A DNA stretch of 64,000 nucleotides from the NCBI GenBank assembly GCA_963775395.1, contig CAVZIX010000014.1, forward strand, positions 248,001 through 312,000, written 5' to 3'. The stretch comes from JAIBJN01 sp963775395. GTDB taxonomy: Bacteria; Actinomycetota; Thermoleophilia; Gaiellales; Gaiellaceae. The notes under the pieces were generated by a model. That model was not told the DNA's origin. It made no database searches and saw nothing but the letters and a program-made list of their open reading frames with translations. Numbering within the stretch: position 1 is the first letter of the stretch; every line of letters begins with the position of its first letter. A program made the translations under genes and the position numbers. Positions 45,222-52,788 of the stretch are shown here, piece after piece.

Positions 45222-45364
45222 AGGCTTGGAGGATGGTGGAGAGGCTCTGAAGCGTGCCGCCCTGATCGACGACGGCGAACATCACGAGCGGGACTCCTAG
45301 CGCCCGCTTGGCATTACGATCGCCGGGTGGGCGAGATCCTCAGAGGCGCTAGGCGGTGTACGCC

Positions 45365-46051
45365 ATGAAGGTCTGCGTCGTCGGCGCCTCCGGCAAGCTC
45401 GGGCAGTACGTGGTGCAGCATGCGCTGGATCGAGGGTACGAGGTCGTCGGCGTGTGCCGTGAGGAGAGCGTCCCGAAGCTCGACGCCTTTGCGGGGCGCA
45501 TGACCGTCATTCCGGGAGCGACAGACGACCGCGAGGTCATCGAGCGTGCCGTGGGCGGTTGCGACGGCGTGCTCGTCGTGCTGGTCCCGCGCGGAGTCCA
45601 CGGGTACTCGACGGGAACGGCTCAGGCGGTGCTCGACTACGCGCGTCCCGGGGCGCGCCTCGTGTTCTCGTGTGGGTGGCACATCACGCTCGACGGCAAG
45701 GACGTCTACTCGTGGAAGCTCAAGGCCCTTGTGAAGGTCGCCGGCCCGATCGCGCGTCTCGTCCGCTTCGCCGACCTCGACGACCAGGTGGAGGCGTGCC
45801 GGCGGGTCTTTGCGAGCGACACGCGCTGGACGGTCGTGCGTGGGAGCGACCTCGAGGAGGGCGAGAGCCAGGGCCTGCCCGTTTGGAGCCGGCACGTGGG
45901 CGACCCCATCCTCGCGAGCAACGTCACCCGCCGTGTCGACTTTGCCCTGTTCATGGTGGCCGCTCTGGAGAACGACGAGCTCGTTCACGAGGCGCCGGCG
46001 ATCGTAGGCCGCCAGAGTCCGTCGGCGCTCTCGCACGCCACTCTCGGCTGA
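45365..46051 (+). CDS. NAD(P)-binding protein, NmrA/SDR-a type
   Basis: The 228-residue protein starts with the Rossmann motif VCVVGASGKLGQYVV, with GxxGxxG spacing. VIPGATDDREVIERAV and GVLVVLVPRG follow, and TRWTVVRGSDLEEGE corresponds to the usual TIVRP region of atypical SDRs. It lacks the YxxxK pair of classical reductases. Probably a redox sensor or epimerase-like enzyme; substrate unknown. ATG at 45365 preferred over the GTG at 45356, because the Rossmann strand begins at once. Confidence 0.75.
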   Translation: MKVCVVGASGKLGQYVVQHALDRGYEVVGVCREESVPKLDAFAGRMTVIPGATDDREVIERAVGGCDGVLVVLVPRGVHGYSTGTAQAVLDYARPGARLVFSCGWHITLDGKDVYSWKLKALVKVAGPIARLVRFADLDDQVEACRRVFASDTRWTVVRGSDLEEGESQGLPVWSRHVGDPILASNVTRRVDFALFMVAALENDELVHEAPAIVGRQSPSALSHATLG

Positions 46052-46084
46052 GCATTTGCGGCCGTTGCCCTTCCGCCGAACGTT

Positions 46085-46879
46085 CTAAGAGTCGTCGCGA
46101 GAGGCAATCTGCAGCGGCGGTCGCCGCAGGTGCACCGACAGGTAGCGAGCACCGTTAGTCCCGGCCGAGACGCGGAAGGCCACTCCCTTCTCGACCAAGA
46201 CGGCGCGCCCGGCGCCGAAGGGATGGGGCGCGCCATCGAGGAAGACCTCGGCAGCGCCATCGATGCCGACGAGGAGTACGTCTCGCTCGTGGTTGACCTG
46301 CTCCGGCGTTGCCTGCTGTGCATCCCATGCGAGCAGAGTGGCGTTGACGTCTTCACTGGCCGTGCCCCAGAGCGGTCCGTTTCCGTGGCCGCCGGTTAGG
46401 TTGATGACAGGGCTTCCCTCCGTCACCGGGTCGAGCGTCCGCGCGGGTAGCGAAAGGTCTTCGAGCTCTGCTTCGGTCGCGATCCTCTCGATCAGCGGAA
46501 AGAGGCTGCGCTCCTCCAGTCTGATGTGACGTTCGAGCAGCTCGCCGAGTCGACGAAGCTGGCTGGCCTCGACCGACTCCTGGCGGATCAATTGACGAAG
46601 CTCGCCAGCAAGCGCACGAATTGTCGCGTGCTGGGCCGCGATCTCCGCCAGGAGCTCGCCTGCGGGGTCGGGGCGATCGGCGAGCAGAGGGAGTACGAGC
46701 TCCTCTTCATCGCGAAAGTGCCCGGCCCCTTCACTTGCAAAGAAGGTGAGGAACTCCGCCGCGGCCTGGAGGTGATGCGCACGGTCAGAGCCCTCCGCTG
46801 CACGCCGCAAGCGGCGAGCTTGCACAAGGCCGTGGTGGTGATCGTGCGAGAGCGGAACAAGTGCAGGATGTCGTTTCAT
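46085..46879 (-). CDS. Hemerythrin HHE domain fused to a cupin domain
   Basis: Residues 1-145 are a hemerythrin-like four-helix bundle with the iron ligands of LSHDHHHGLV, HFRDEEELVLP, AAQHATIRAL and HIRLEERSLFPLIE. Residues about 155-260 form a small cupin (NHERDVLLVGIDGAAEVFLDG, ending in PHPFGAGRAVLVEKG). HHE domains bind O2, NO or sense iron; a cupin could act as a second metal site. Lies in the stress-gene region downstream of an UspA gene on the same strand, with a 64-bp gap. ATG at 46879. Confidence 0.82.
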   Translation of the reverse strand: MKRHPALVPLSHDHHHGLVQARRLRRAAEGSDRAHHLQAAAEFLTFFASEGAGHFRDEEELVLPLLADRPDPAGELLAEIAAQHATIRALAGELRQLIRQESVEASQLRRLGELLERHIRLEERSLFPLIERIATEAELEDLSLPARTLDPVTEGSPVINLTGGHGNGPLWGTASEDVNATLLAWDAQQATPEQVNHERDVLLVGIDGAAEVFLDGAPHPFGAGRAVLVEKGVAFRVSAGTNGARYLSVHLRRPPLQIASRDDS

Positions 46880-46943
46880 TTGGGCGACGGGCCGTTCCAG
46901 CGCTTCTGCGTGGGTCGCTCTTCTCGAGTTGGGTGCGGACGGC

Positions 46944-47414
46944 TCATGACTCTGGCGCGGCCGAGCTGGAGGAGATGCCTCCGCGAGCCGGCTCGATCCG
47001 CTCTGTCATGTCCGCTCCGGCGACAAGCACCGGGCAGGGCGCTTGGGCGACGACCTCCGTGCTGACGCTACCGAGAAACAGTCGCCCGAGGGCACCGTGC
47101 CCACGAGATCCGACGACCACGACGTCATAGCTGCCCGTCGTCGCCTCGGCGACGATCTGCTCGGCGGGGTCGCCGGCGTCCATCTTCATCTCGGACGGGA
47201 TGCCGAGCTCGCGCAGGTACGCGTGCGCCCTGGCCACGTCCTCGTGTGCGTGGGGGCGAAGCATCACGTGGCCTCCTGACTTCGAAGCGCGAGCATCGGG
47301 CGGAACGACGCTGAACACAGTGATCTCACTCTTACCGTCTGTCGCCAGCTTCGCCGTCTCCTCGAGCGCGTGTCGGCTGTGCTCGAAGCCGTCGTATGCA
47401 AGCAGGATCCTCAT
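46944..47414 (-). CDS. Universal stress protein (UspA), ATP-binding type
   Basis: The 156-residue protein has ILLAYDGFEHSRHALEE at the N-terminus and the ATP-binding motif G-x2-G-x9-G-S in GSRGHGALGRLFLGSVS, followed by CPVLVAG. UspA proteins are cytoplasmic dimers induced by hypoxia and other stresses. The tail of about 20 residues is Ser/Ala rich. A terminator separates it from the UspA gene upstream. It probably heads the hemerythrin transcript. Confidence 0.87.
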   Translation of the reverse strand: MRILLAYDGFEHSRHALEETAKLATDGKSEITVFSVVPPDARASKSGGHVMLRPHAHEDVARAHAYLRELGIPSEMKMDAGDPAEQIVAEATTGSYDVVVVGSRGHGALGRLFLGSVSTEVVAQAPCPVLVAGADMTERIEPARGGISSSSAAPES

Positions 47415-47432
47415 TCGGTGACTCCTCTCAGT

Positions 47433-47464
47433 GGAGCCCGGCGGAGTTTCCCCCGCCGGGCTCC
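47433..47464 (-). terminator. Terminator-like hairpin between two UspA genes
   Basis: GGAGCCCGGCGG (47433-47444) pairs perfectly with CCGCCGGGCTCC (47453-47464), a 12-bp stem with an 8-nt loop. It lies between the stop of the UspA gene at 47471 and the start at 47414. It has no T tract. Confidence 0.65.
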
Positions 47465-47470
47465 TATGGC

Positions 47471-47920
47471 CTAGGCGGGCGACTCCGAAGGCACGTTGGC
47501 GGTCTTGACGACCAGAACCGGCCGCTTCGCCTCGTGGAGCACGCCTTGCGACACGCTTCCGAGAAGTGCCGAAGTGACAGCATTTCGTCCGCGGTTCCCG
47601 AGGACGATCATGTCGGCGTTCTTGGTGTCGGCGAGTGCGACGATGGTGTCGACGGTCTCGCCGGAGAACCGCTCGAGCTCGTAGGAAACGCCGGCCGCGT
47701 CGGCAGCCTCTGCAGCGTCCTTCAACGCGGTCTCGGACTCGTCGATTTCTTCGCGATGTGTCAGGGCGTGGGCTCCGCCCCGGCCGCCGCGGATCTCCTC
47801 CACGGGGGTCACGTGCACGAACGTCACGTCGGCGCCCTGCTCCTTGGCGAGCTCGAGGCCGACGTCGACTGCCTCCTGCGCGGAGGGCGAGCCATCGGTT
47901 GCGATCAGGATCTGCTTCAT
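47471..47920 (-). CDS. Universal stress protein (UspA)
   Basis: The 149-residue protein has ILIATDGSPSAQEAVDVGL, a variable middle with a Gly/Arg loop (EEIRGGRGGAHALTHREE), and the C-terminal ATP motif GNRGRNAVTSALLGSVSQG before PVLVVKT. The N-terminal Asp of the TDGS motif is present. ATG at 47920 is preceded by GAGGAGG. It diverges from the sensor kinase at 48026 with 105 bp between starts, which suggests shared control. Confidence 0.87.
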   Translation of the reverse strand: MKQILIATDGSPSAQEAVDVGLELAKEQGADVTFVHVTPVEEIRGGRGGAHALTHREEIDESETALKDAAEAADAAGVSYELERFSGETVDTIVALADTKNADMIVLGNRGRNAVTSALLGSVSQGVLHEAKRPVLVVKTANVPSESPA

Positions 47921-48013
47921 GGTTCCTCCTCTTGACGTGGCTAGCCCAACGCTAGGTGTCGCTCATTCACCGGCCATCGGGGAATTCACCTCGCAGCGCT
48001 GCGGGAATCTGCT

Positions 48014-48019
48014 GATAAT
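48014..48019 (+). promoter_or_regulatory. -10 box (GATAAT) of the sensor kinase gene; leaderless
   Basis: GATAAT ends 6 nt before the GTG start at 48026, giving a transcript that starts at the start codon. TCGCAG at 47991-47996 with a 17-bp spacer is a possible -35 and lies in the palindrome CGCAGCGCTGCG (47992-48003). CTGCGGGAA in the spacer equals the left half of the 17-bp inverted repeat seen at 51495 and 55887. Confidence 0.5.
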
Positions 48020-48025
48020 CCGCGT

Positions 48026-49663
48026 GTGCCCTCCCGGGAGCGAGAGTCTTCCTTCCAGGGTCTGGTAGAAGCCGGAATCGCGATCAGCTCCGAGCTGACG
48101 CTCGACGGTCTACTGCAACTCCTGGCCGAAACGGCAGCCGAGCTGACGGGAGCGCGCTACGCGGCGCTGGGCGTCATCGACGTGACCGGGCGCGAGCTCG
48201 AGCGCTTCATCACACATGGTGTCGACCCCGAGACGCACGCTGCAATCGGGGATCTGCCGCGGGGCCGCGGCATTCTGGGCGTTCTCATCCGAGACGCGCG
48301 CCCGCTCCGTCTCCACGAAATCGCCGAGGACGAGCGCTCAGTCGGCTTCCCGCCCAACCACCCGCCTATGAAGAGCTTCCTCGGGGTGCCGATCGTTCTG
48401 CGCGGCGTGGCCTACGGAAACCTCTACCTGACTGAGAAGGAGGGCGGGGCCGACTTCACGGACGAAGACGAAGAGCTCGTCACCCTTCTGGCCTCACAGG
48501 CTGCTGTCGCGATCGAGAACGCGCGTCTGTATGAGTCCAGTCGAGCCTGGGCGCACCAGCTCGAGTCGCTCGAGGAGATCACCGCCGCGATGCTCAGCGA
48601 CATCGATCCCTCCCGGCTCCTCGACCTGATCGTGGAGCGGATGAGTGAGCTGATCGACGCCCGGTTCGTCGCGATCCTGACGCAGGCAGGGGAGGGCTGG
48701 CTCGAGATCGCCGCGGCCCATGGCGAAGGTGAGACGGAGCTCGTCGGCCACCGCATCTCTATCGAGCTCTCGAAGGCCGGCCGTGTGTTCCGCGAAGGAA
48801 CGAGCGCGCGGGTGGACTCGGTTCTCGACGATCCCGAAGTGGATCCGGAGCTGATGCGACGTGTCGGCGCGCGGGCCGGAGTATGGGCTCCTCTCACGAT
48901 TCGGGACGAGTCCATCGGCGTGATCATGGCCCTGGATCGTCGCCAGTTCGATCCACGCTTCAGCGATGCCGACCTTCGTCTCGCGCAGCGGTTCGCGGCG
49001 CGGGCGGCGGTAGCCGTCGACCTCTCGCAGCGGGTGGCGCGCACGACCGTCCAGCGCATCCTCGGCGGCCAGGAGCAGGAACGTCAGCGACTCTCTCGGG
49101 AGCTCCACGACGAGACCGGGCAGGCATTGACGTCGATCCTCCTAGGCCTGAAGTCGATTGAGGAGACGCAGGGAACCGAACGGTTTGCGACGGCGCTCGG
49201 CGAGCTTCGCGAGCTCGTCACGGTGACCTTGCAGGACGTGAGGCGACTGGCGGTCGAACTACGCCCGAAGGCTCTTGACGACTTCGGGCTAGCTCCGGCG
49301 CTCGAGCGTCTGACGACCACCTTCGCCGAGCAGACTGGAATCGAGACCCATCTCGAGGCGCAGCTCGGCGAAAGCAGGCTCCCGAGCGAGACCGAGACCG
49401 TCGTCTACCGAGTCGTGCAGGAGGCACTGACCAACATCGTCAAGCACGCACAAGCCGAGCACGTGAGCCTCGTTCTGCAGAGGAAGCCGGGTAAGGTCGC
49501 CGCAGTGATCGAGGACGACGGACGCGGCTTCTCGACCGATGAGGAAAGCGCTGACGGCTTGGGCCTCCTCGGCATGCGCGAGCGCGTTGGGCTGGTAGGC
49601 GGCCGCGTCGAGATCGAGTCTTCGTCCGCCGGAACGACGATCGTGGTCGAGGTTCCGGTCTGA
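48026..49663 (+). CDS. DevS/DosS-like sensor histidine kinase (GAF-GAF-HisKA_3-HATPase)
   Basis: The 545-residue protein has two GAF domains (about 22-165 and 190-335), a HisKA_3 dimerisation domain with the phospho-acceptor His361 in ELHDETGQAL, and a HATPase domain with EALTNIVKHAQA, EDDGRGF and GLGLLGMRERVGLVGG. The first GAF has GFPPNHPPMKSFLGVPI and GNLYLTEKEGGADF, like the haem GAF of DevS/DosS; His112 aligns with the haem ligand as I recall it, so O2/NO/CO sensing is plausible but unproven. GTG start. The response regulator follows directly. Confidence 0.9.
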   Translation: MPSRERESSFQGLVEAGIAISSELTLDGLLQLLAETAAELTGARYAALGVIDVTGRELERFITHGVDPETHAAIGDLPRGRGILGVLIRDARPLRLHEIAEDERSVGFPPNHPPMKSFLGVPIVLRGVAYGNLYLTEKEGGADFTDEDEELVTLLASQAAVAIENARLYESSRAWAHQLESLEEITAAMLSDIDPSRLLDLIVERMSELIDARFVAILTQAGEGWLEIAAAHGEGETELVGHRISIELSKAGRVFREGTSARVDSVLDDPEVDPELMRRVGARAGVWAPLTIRDESIGVIMALDRRQFDPRFSDADLRLAQRFAARAAVAVDLSQRVARTTVQRILGGQEQERQRLSRELHDETGQALTSILLGLKSIEETQGTERFATALGELRELVTVTLQDVRRLAVELRPKALDDFGLAPALERLTTTFAEQTGIETHLEAQLGESRLPSETETVVYRVVQEALTNIVKHAQAEHVSLVLQRKPGKVAAVIEDDGRGFSTDEESADGLGLLGMRERVGLVGGRVEIESSSAGTTIVVEVPV

Positions 49664-50301
49664 CGAGCTTCAAGATTGTCATCGTGGACGACCACGCGGT
49701 CGTCCGGTCTGGCCTACGGCTGCTCATCGACGCCGAGGATGACTTCGAGACCGTGGCAGAGGCCGGAAACACGCGTGACGCGATCTTCGAGGTGCGCAAG
49801 CACAAGCCCGACATCGTCTTGATGGACGTCGTGCTCCCGGACAGGACAGGGATCGAGGCGACGCCGGACGTTCTGAAGGAGGCTCCCGACGCCAAGGTGC
49901 TTGTCCTCTCGATGGAGGACGACCCGAGCTACGTGCGTGCGGCGTTCGCTGCTGGCGCCTTCGGCTACGTCCTCAAGGAGGCCGCAGACACGGAGCTCGT
50001 GACGGCCTTGCGGCAGGTTGCTGGTGGAGAGCGGTACGTCCATCCGGCCCTCGGTGCGCGAATGGCCGTCGCCGAGGCAGAGGCTTCCGCCCGCGCGGAA
50101 GAGGACCCGCTCTCGGACCGCGAACGCGAGGTTCTGCGGCTTCTGGCGCTCGGCCACACGAACCAGGAGATCGCGGCCACGCTCTTCATCTCGGTCCGAA
50201 CGGCCGAGACCCACCGGGCACACATCATGCAGAAGCTCCGGCTCACCACCAGGGCTGAGCTCGTGCGCTACGCGCTGGCGCAGGGATTGCTAGAGGAGTG
50301 A
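49660..50301 (+). CDS. NarL/LuxR-family response regulator (DevR-like)
   Basis: Receiver domain with acidic pair in VIVDDHAVVRSG, phospho-acceptor Asp56 in IVLMDVVLPD, and Lys in GYVLKEA; C-terminal LuxR helix-turn-helix LSDREREVLRLLALGHTNQEI with SVRTAETHRAHIMQKL. The GTG at 49684 would cut away the first beta strand (FKIVIVDD). The only upstream start-like codon in frame at a natural place is CTG at 49660, which overlaps the kinase stop (CTGA), so I choose it; 213 residues result. It should regulate the surrounding stress genes. It overlaps the convergent oxidoreductase by 12 bp. Confidence 0.85.
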   Translation: MTSFKIVIVDDHAVVRSGLRLLIDAEDDFETVAEAGNTRDAIFEVRKHKPDIVLMDVVLPDRTGIEATPDVLKEAPDAKVLVLSMEDDPSYVRAAFAAGAFGYVLKEAADTELVTALRQVAGGERYVHPALGARMAVAEAEASARAEEDPLSDREREVLRLLALGHTNQEIAATLFISVRTAETHRAHIMQKLRLTTRAELVRYALAQGLLEE

Positions 50302-51438
50302 GGCCGGCCCTCGCGGGCCGTACGCGAGCCCGGCGTGCTCGGCCAGGTATGGGCTGAGATAACGCGCCGCGATCTTTCCCGCTGGCCACCAGAGCGCGTC
50401 GGTATCTACGGTTGATGCGCGTCCGTGTCCACCGCTCAGCTCTGTCCGGAAGAAGCGAGGGGAGCCGCTCAGGAGAAGGCCCCGCAGCACAGGGTCGAAG
50501 TTCTTCGAGATTACGTCCGCGCCGGCGGCAGCGGCGATTTCGGTGGCGGCGACGTCCGCCTGTTGCGCCGCGATGCCTCCCTGTTTCACCGGGAATGTGG
50601 TGATGTCTCCGACTGCGAAGACATCCTCAAGCCCTTGAACGCGGCAGCTCGGGTCGATTGGAATGAACGATTCTTCGTCCTGCGGGACGCCGGCAACCGG
50701 GATGCCCTTAAGCCGGGGCAGGGAGACGACGGCGTCAACCCGCAAGGAGGGACCCGGGACGATTCGCAGTTCGCCCTTCGCAAAGGAGTCCGGATAGGTC
50801 ATCGGGAGGTACCGGATCCCGTGCTCCTGCAGTTGGTCGGCGACGGTCTCGCTGGCGTGCCGTCCAAGGACGTGGAGCGGGGTTTCTTCGGGGCTGACGA
50901 GGGTGACCTCGATGTCCGCGCCCCGAGTGTGTTCGGCGGTCAGAAGAGCGAGCTCGTACAGCGGTAGCGGCCAGGTTACGCCTCCTGGGAGCGCGAAGGC
51001 CACCCGCTCGATCAGGCCACGGTCGATGTCCTCGAGCATCCCGTTGATCAGCGGCACGTCGACCTGGCCGCGGAATGTGATCGCCCCCGGTACCGCCTCG
51101 CGCGGTCGTGCACCTGTCGCGATCAGCAGGAGGTCGTACTCCAAGGTTGCGTTGTGACTCGTGCGGACTTCGTGGGCCTCGGCATCGACCGAGGTGAGAG
51201 TGCCGAGTCGATGTGTCGCACCGCATCCGCGTGCCAACGTCGGGAGGTCGAAGCGAAGCACCTCGGCTACGCCGAACGGCTCGCCCACCGAAAGTGGCCG
51301 ATAGAAGAAATCGCGATCAGGAGAGATCAGCGCGACCTCGACTAGGTCGCCGGCCATCCGCCGCAGGGCAACCATCGCCTCGAGGGCCGCTACGCCGCCC
51401 CCGGCGATCAACACGAGCTTCCTTCCGCGGCTGGGCAT
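50290..51438 (-). CDS. FAD-dependent pyridine nucleotide oxidoreductase (NDH-2/SQR-like)
   Basis: The 382-residue protein has an FAD Rossmann motif LVLIAGGGVAALEAMVAL, LEYDLLLIATGARP, and a second FAD-site motif DVFAVGDITTFPVKQGGIAAQQADVAA (cited in parts). No redox-active CxxxxC is visible, so it is not a disulfide reductase. It resembles NDH-2 or sulfide:quinone reductase-like proteins that pass electrons to quinone. ATG at 51438; the stop overlaps the response regulator's 3' end. A 17-bp inverted repeat lies 57 bp upstream. Confidence 0.78.
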   Translation of the reverse strand: MPSRGRKLVLIAGGGVAALEAMVALRRMAGDLVEVALISPDRDFFYRPLSVGEPFGVAEVLRFDLPTLARGCGATHRLGTLTSVDAEAHEVRTSHNATLEYDLLLIATGARPREAVPGAITFRGQVDVPLINGMLEDIDRGLIERVAFALPGGVTWPLPLYELALLTAEHTRGADIEVTLVSPEETPLHVLGRHASETVADQLQEHGIRYLPMTYPDSFAKGELRIVPGPSLRVDAVVSLPRLKGIPVAGVPQDEESFIPIDPSCRVQGLEDVFAVGDITTFPVKQGGIAAQQADVAATEIAAAAGADVISKNFDPVLRGLLLSGSPRFFRTELSGGHGRASTVDTDALWWPAGKIAARYLSPYLAEHAGLAYGPRGPASLL

Positions 51439-51494
51439 GCCATCAAGGATCGGCGTTGACCTGCGCTGCGGCATCGGTGCGTCCGCTGAGACCG

Positions 51495-51511
51495 TTGCGG
51501 GAAAGCCGCAA
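51495..51511. promoter_or_regulatory. 17-bp inverted repeat, candidate operator (copy 1)
   Basis: TTGCGGGAAAGCCGCAA is a perfect inverted repeat with 6-bp arms and a 5-nt centre. It lies in the divergent gap between the oxidoreductase (start 51438) and the gene at 51571. It matches the element at 55887-55903 at 14 of 17 bases; the outermost pair differs as T-A versus C-G, keeping the symmetry. Confidence 0.5.
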
Positions 51512-51570
51512 GCTGAATCGGACAGCGCACCGATGTCGCAGCCAAGAACTGTGCCGACACTGCGAGGACG

Positions 51571-51891
51571 ATGTTCCGAGAAAGCTACGCAGTCCTCTGG
51601 CGAGACGGTGATGGGCCGATTAGTGCGGGCAAGCTCGTACTCGGCCCGACGAGCCTTCTTCTCGAAGCCGGCAGGGGCGCGGGCCGCGTGTCATCGAAGG
51701 TCGTCCTCTACCGGGAGCTCACGAGCGTTGCGAATGCCGCGCCTGTCGACCGCATCCACTCACAACCGACTGCCGTTCTTGCTCGCAACAGAAGGGAGCG
51801 GATTTCCATAGCCGCGGTCGATGGCATGGGCTCCGGACGCGAGATCGTCGAGCGACTCACGAGTCGGCTCGCTCCAAGGACGGAGCCATGA
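51571..51891 (+). CDS. Small protein, possible bacterial PH-like domain
   Basis: The 106-residue protein reads VLWRDGDGPISAGKLVLGPTSLLLEAG, then VVLYRELTSV and ERISIAAVDGMGSGREIVERL (each a separate segment). The pattern of short strands, a central charged loop and one C-terminal helix suggests a PH/GRAM-like fold. No signal or membrane segment. ATG at 51571; its stop overlaps the next start (ATGA at 51888-51891). Role unknown. Confidence 0.5.
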   Translation: MFRESYAVLWRDGDGPISAGKLVLGPTSLLLEAGRGAGRVSSKVVLYRELTSVANAAPVDRIHSQPTAVLARNRRERISIAAVDGMGSGREIVERLTSRLAPRTEP

Positions 51892-52175
51892 GTCGGCTGG
51901 TCGTCGTCGTGCCTTTAGTCGAGGGTGCCAAGGATCAGGTGAAGGAACTCCTGAGTCAGGGCCCGCCATTCGAGATCGAAGCAACGCAGCTCTCACGGCA
52001 CGAAGTCTTTCTCACTGACCACGAGGTCATCTTCGACTTCGAAACGCCAGGGAGCGAGCCGCCGATCGCGCTTTCTGCCGAGGATCCAGCACTCCATGCG
52101 GCTGGTGAGGCATGGCACGCGGTCATGGCCGGCGCACCGCGCAAGGCCGTGAAGGCCTTCGCTTGGCGACGCTAG
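51888..52175 (+). CDS. Small hypothetical protein
   Basis: The 95-residue protein starts SRLVVVVPLVEGAKDQVKEL and continues with FLTDHEVIFDFETPG and AGEAWHAVMAGAPRKAVKAF. The pattern of a strand, a helix and later strands, followed by W-x-x-x-M, recalls dimeric alpha/beta barrel (ABM-like) proteins. Coupled to the PH-like gene upstream. Function not known. Confidence 0.5.
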   Translation: MSRLVVVVPLVEGAKDQVKELLSQGPPFEIEATQLSRHEVFLTDHEVIFDFETPGSEPPIALSAEDPALHAAGEAWHAVMAGAPRKAVKAFAWRR

Positions 52176-52194
52176 ACGAACACTCGGCTGCGAG

Positions 52195-52788
52195 CTAGCG
52201 GCCCGCGACGACGATGCCGGCATGCCAGCCTGGGGCTCGTCCGCCGGGAGGAGGATGGAGTTCCTCGACGTCGAGCCCACTGCGGACGATGAGCCAGGAG
52301 GTAAGCGAGTTCGAGTTCCACATCTCGCCGGCCCGCAACTCGTCGCGGCCCCAGACAGGTGTGGGCACTCGAGGCACCAGCTCGAGCAGGCGTCGCGCGC
52401 AGGTGAGATCGTCGCTAAGAAAGCGCGGGCTGTCGACTGCTTCGGCGATGTCGGGGATGACGCCTTCGCGCCAGCAGCGCACTTCGTACCGGAAGAGTCG
52501 GAAGCGGCCCGCGGCGCGTGCCCCAACCGCCCCTTCCGCGACGCCGCCGTGCTCCGCTTGGTTGCCGGCCCAGACTGGTGCCATCTCGATGACGTAGCGT
52601 GCTTCCGGGACGCGAACCTCCAGGGCGGAGTGGTAGAGATCGCATCGACCTCGCCGACTGAGCAGTGCTGCGCCCGCCTCGAAGAGACGCCCGTTTAGTC
52701 GGACCGAGTGACCCCCGGCGCCGAGCGGCAGCCAGTAGAGGTCGATGCCGGCGACCTCGGGCTCAGCCGTGGAGTGCTCTGAGCGCAT
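52195..52788 (-). CDS. Hypothetical protein, possible permuted papain-like fold
   Basis: The 197-residue protein has VAGIDLYWLPLGAGGHSVRLNG, DLYHSALEVRVPEARYVIEM with a possible catalytic His, and AGEMWNSNSLTSWLIVRSG. The order 'HxALEV then polar helix' resembles permuted NlpC/P60 (LRAT-like) proteins, but the nucleophile would be Asn or Ser, not Cys, so this is speculative. It ends with a Pro/Gly loop (PPPGGRAPGWHAGIV). ATG at 52788 lies inside the 3' end of the P-type ATPase gene, so it belongs to that operon. Confidence 0.55.
   Translation of the reverse strand: MRSEHSTAEPEVAGIDLYWLPLGAGGHSVRLNGRLFEAGAALLSRRGRCDLYHSALEVRVPEARYVIEMAPVWAGNQAEHGGVAEGAVGARAAGRFRLFRYEVRCWREGVIPDIAEAVDSPRFLSDDLTCARRLLELVPRVPTPVWGRDELRAGEMWNSNSLTSWLIVRSGLDVEELHPPPGGRAPGWHAGIVVAGR

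Noticed and set aside
45289..45308. CGGGACTCCTAGCGCCCG as a DosR-like site before the SDR gene
   Set aside because: The symmetry is imperfect and the spacing does not fit; no second copy was found.
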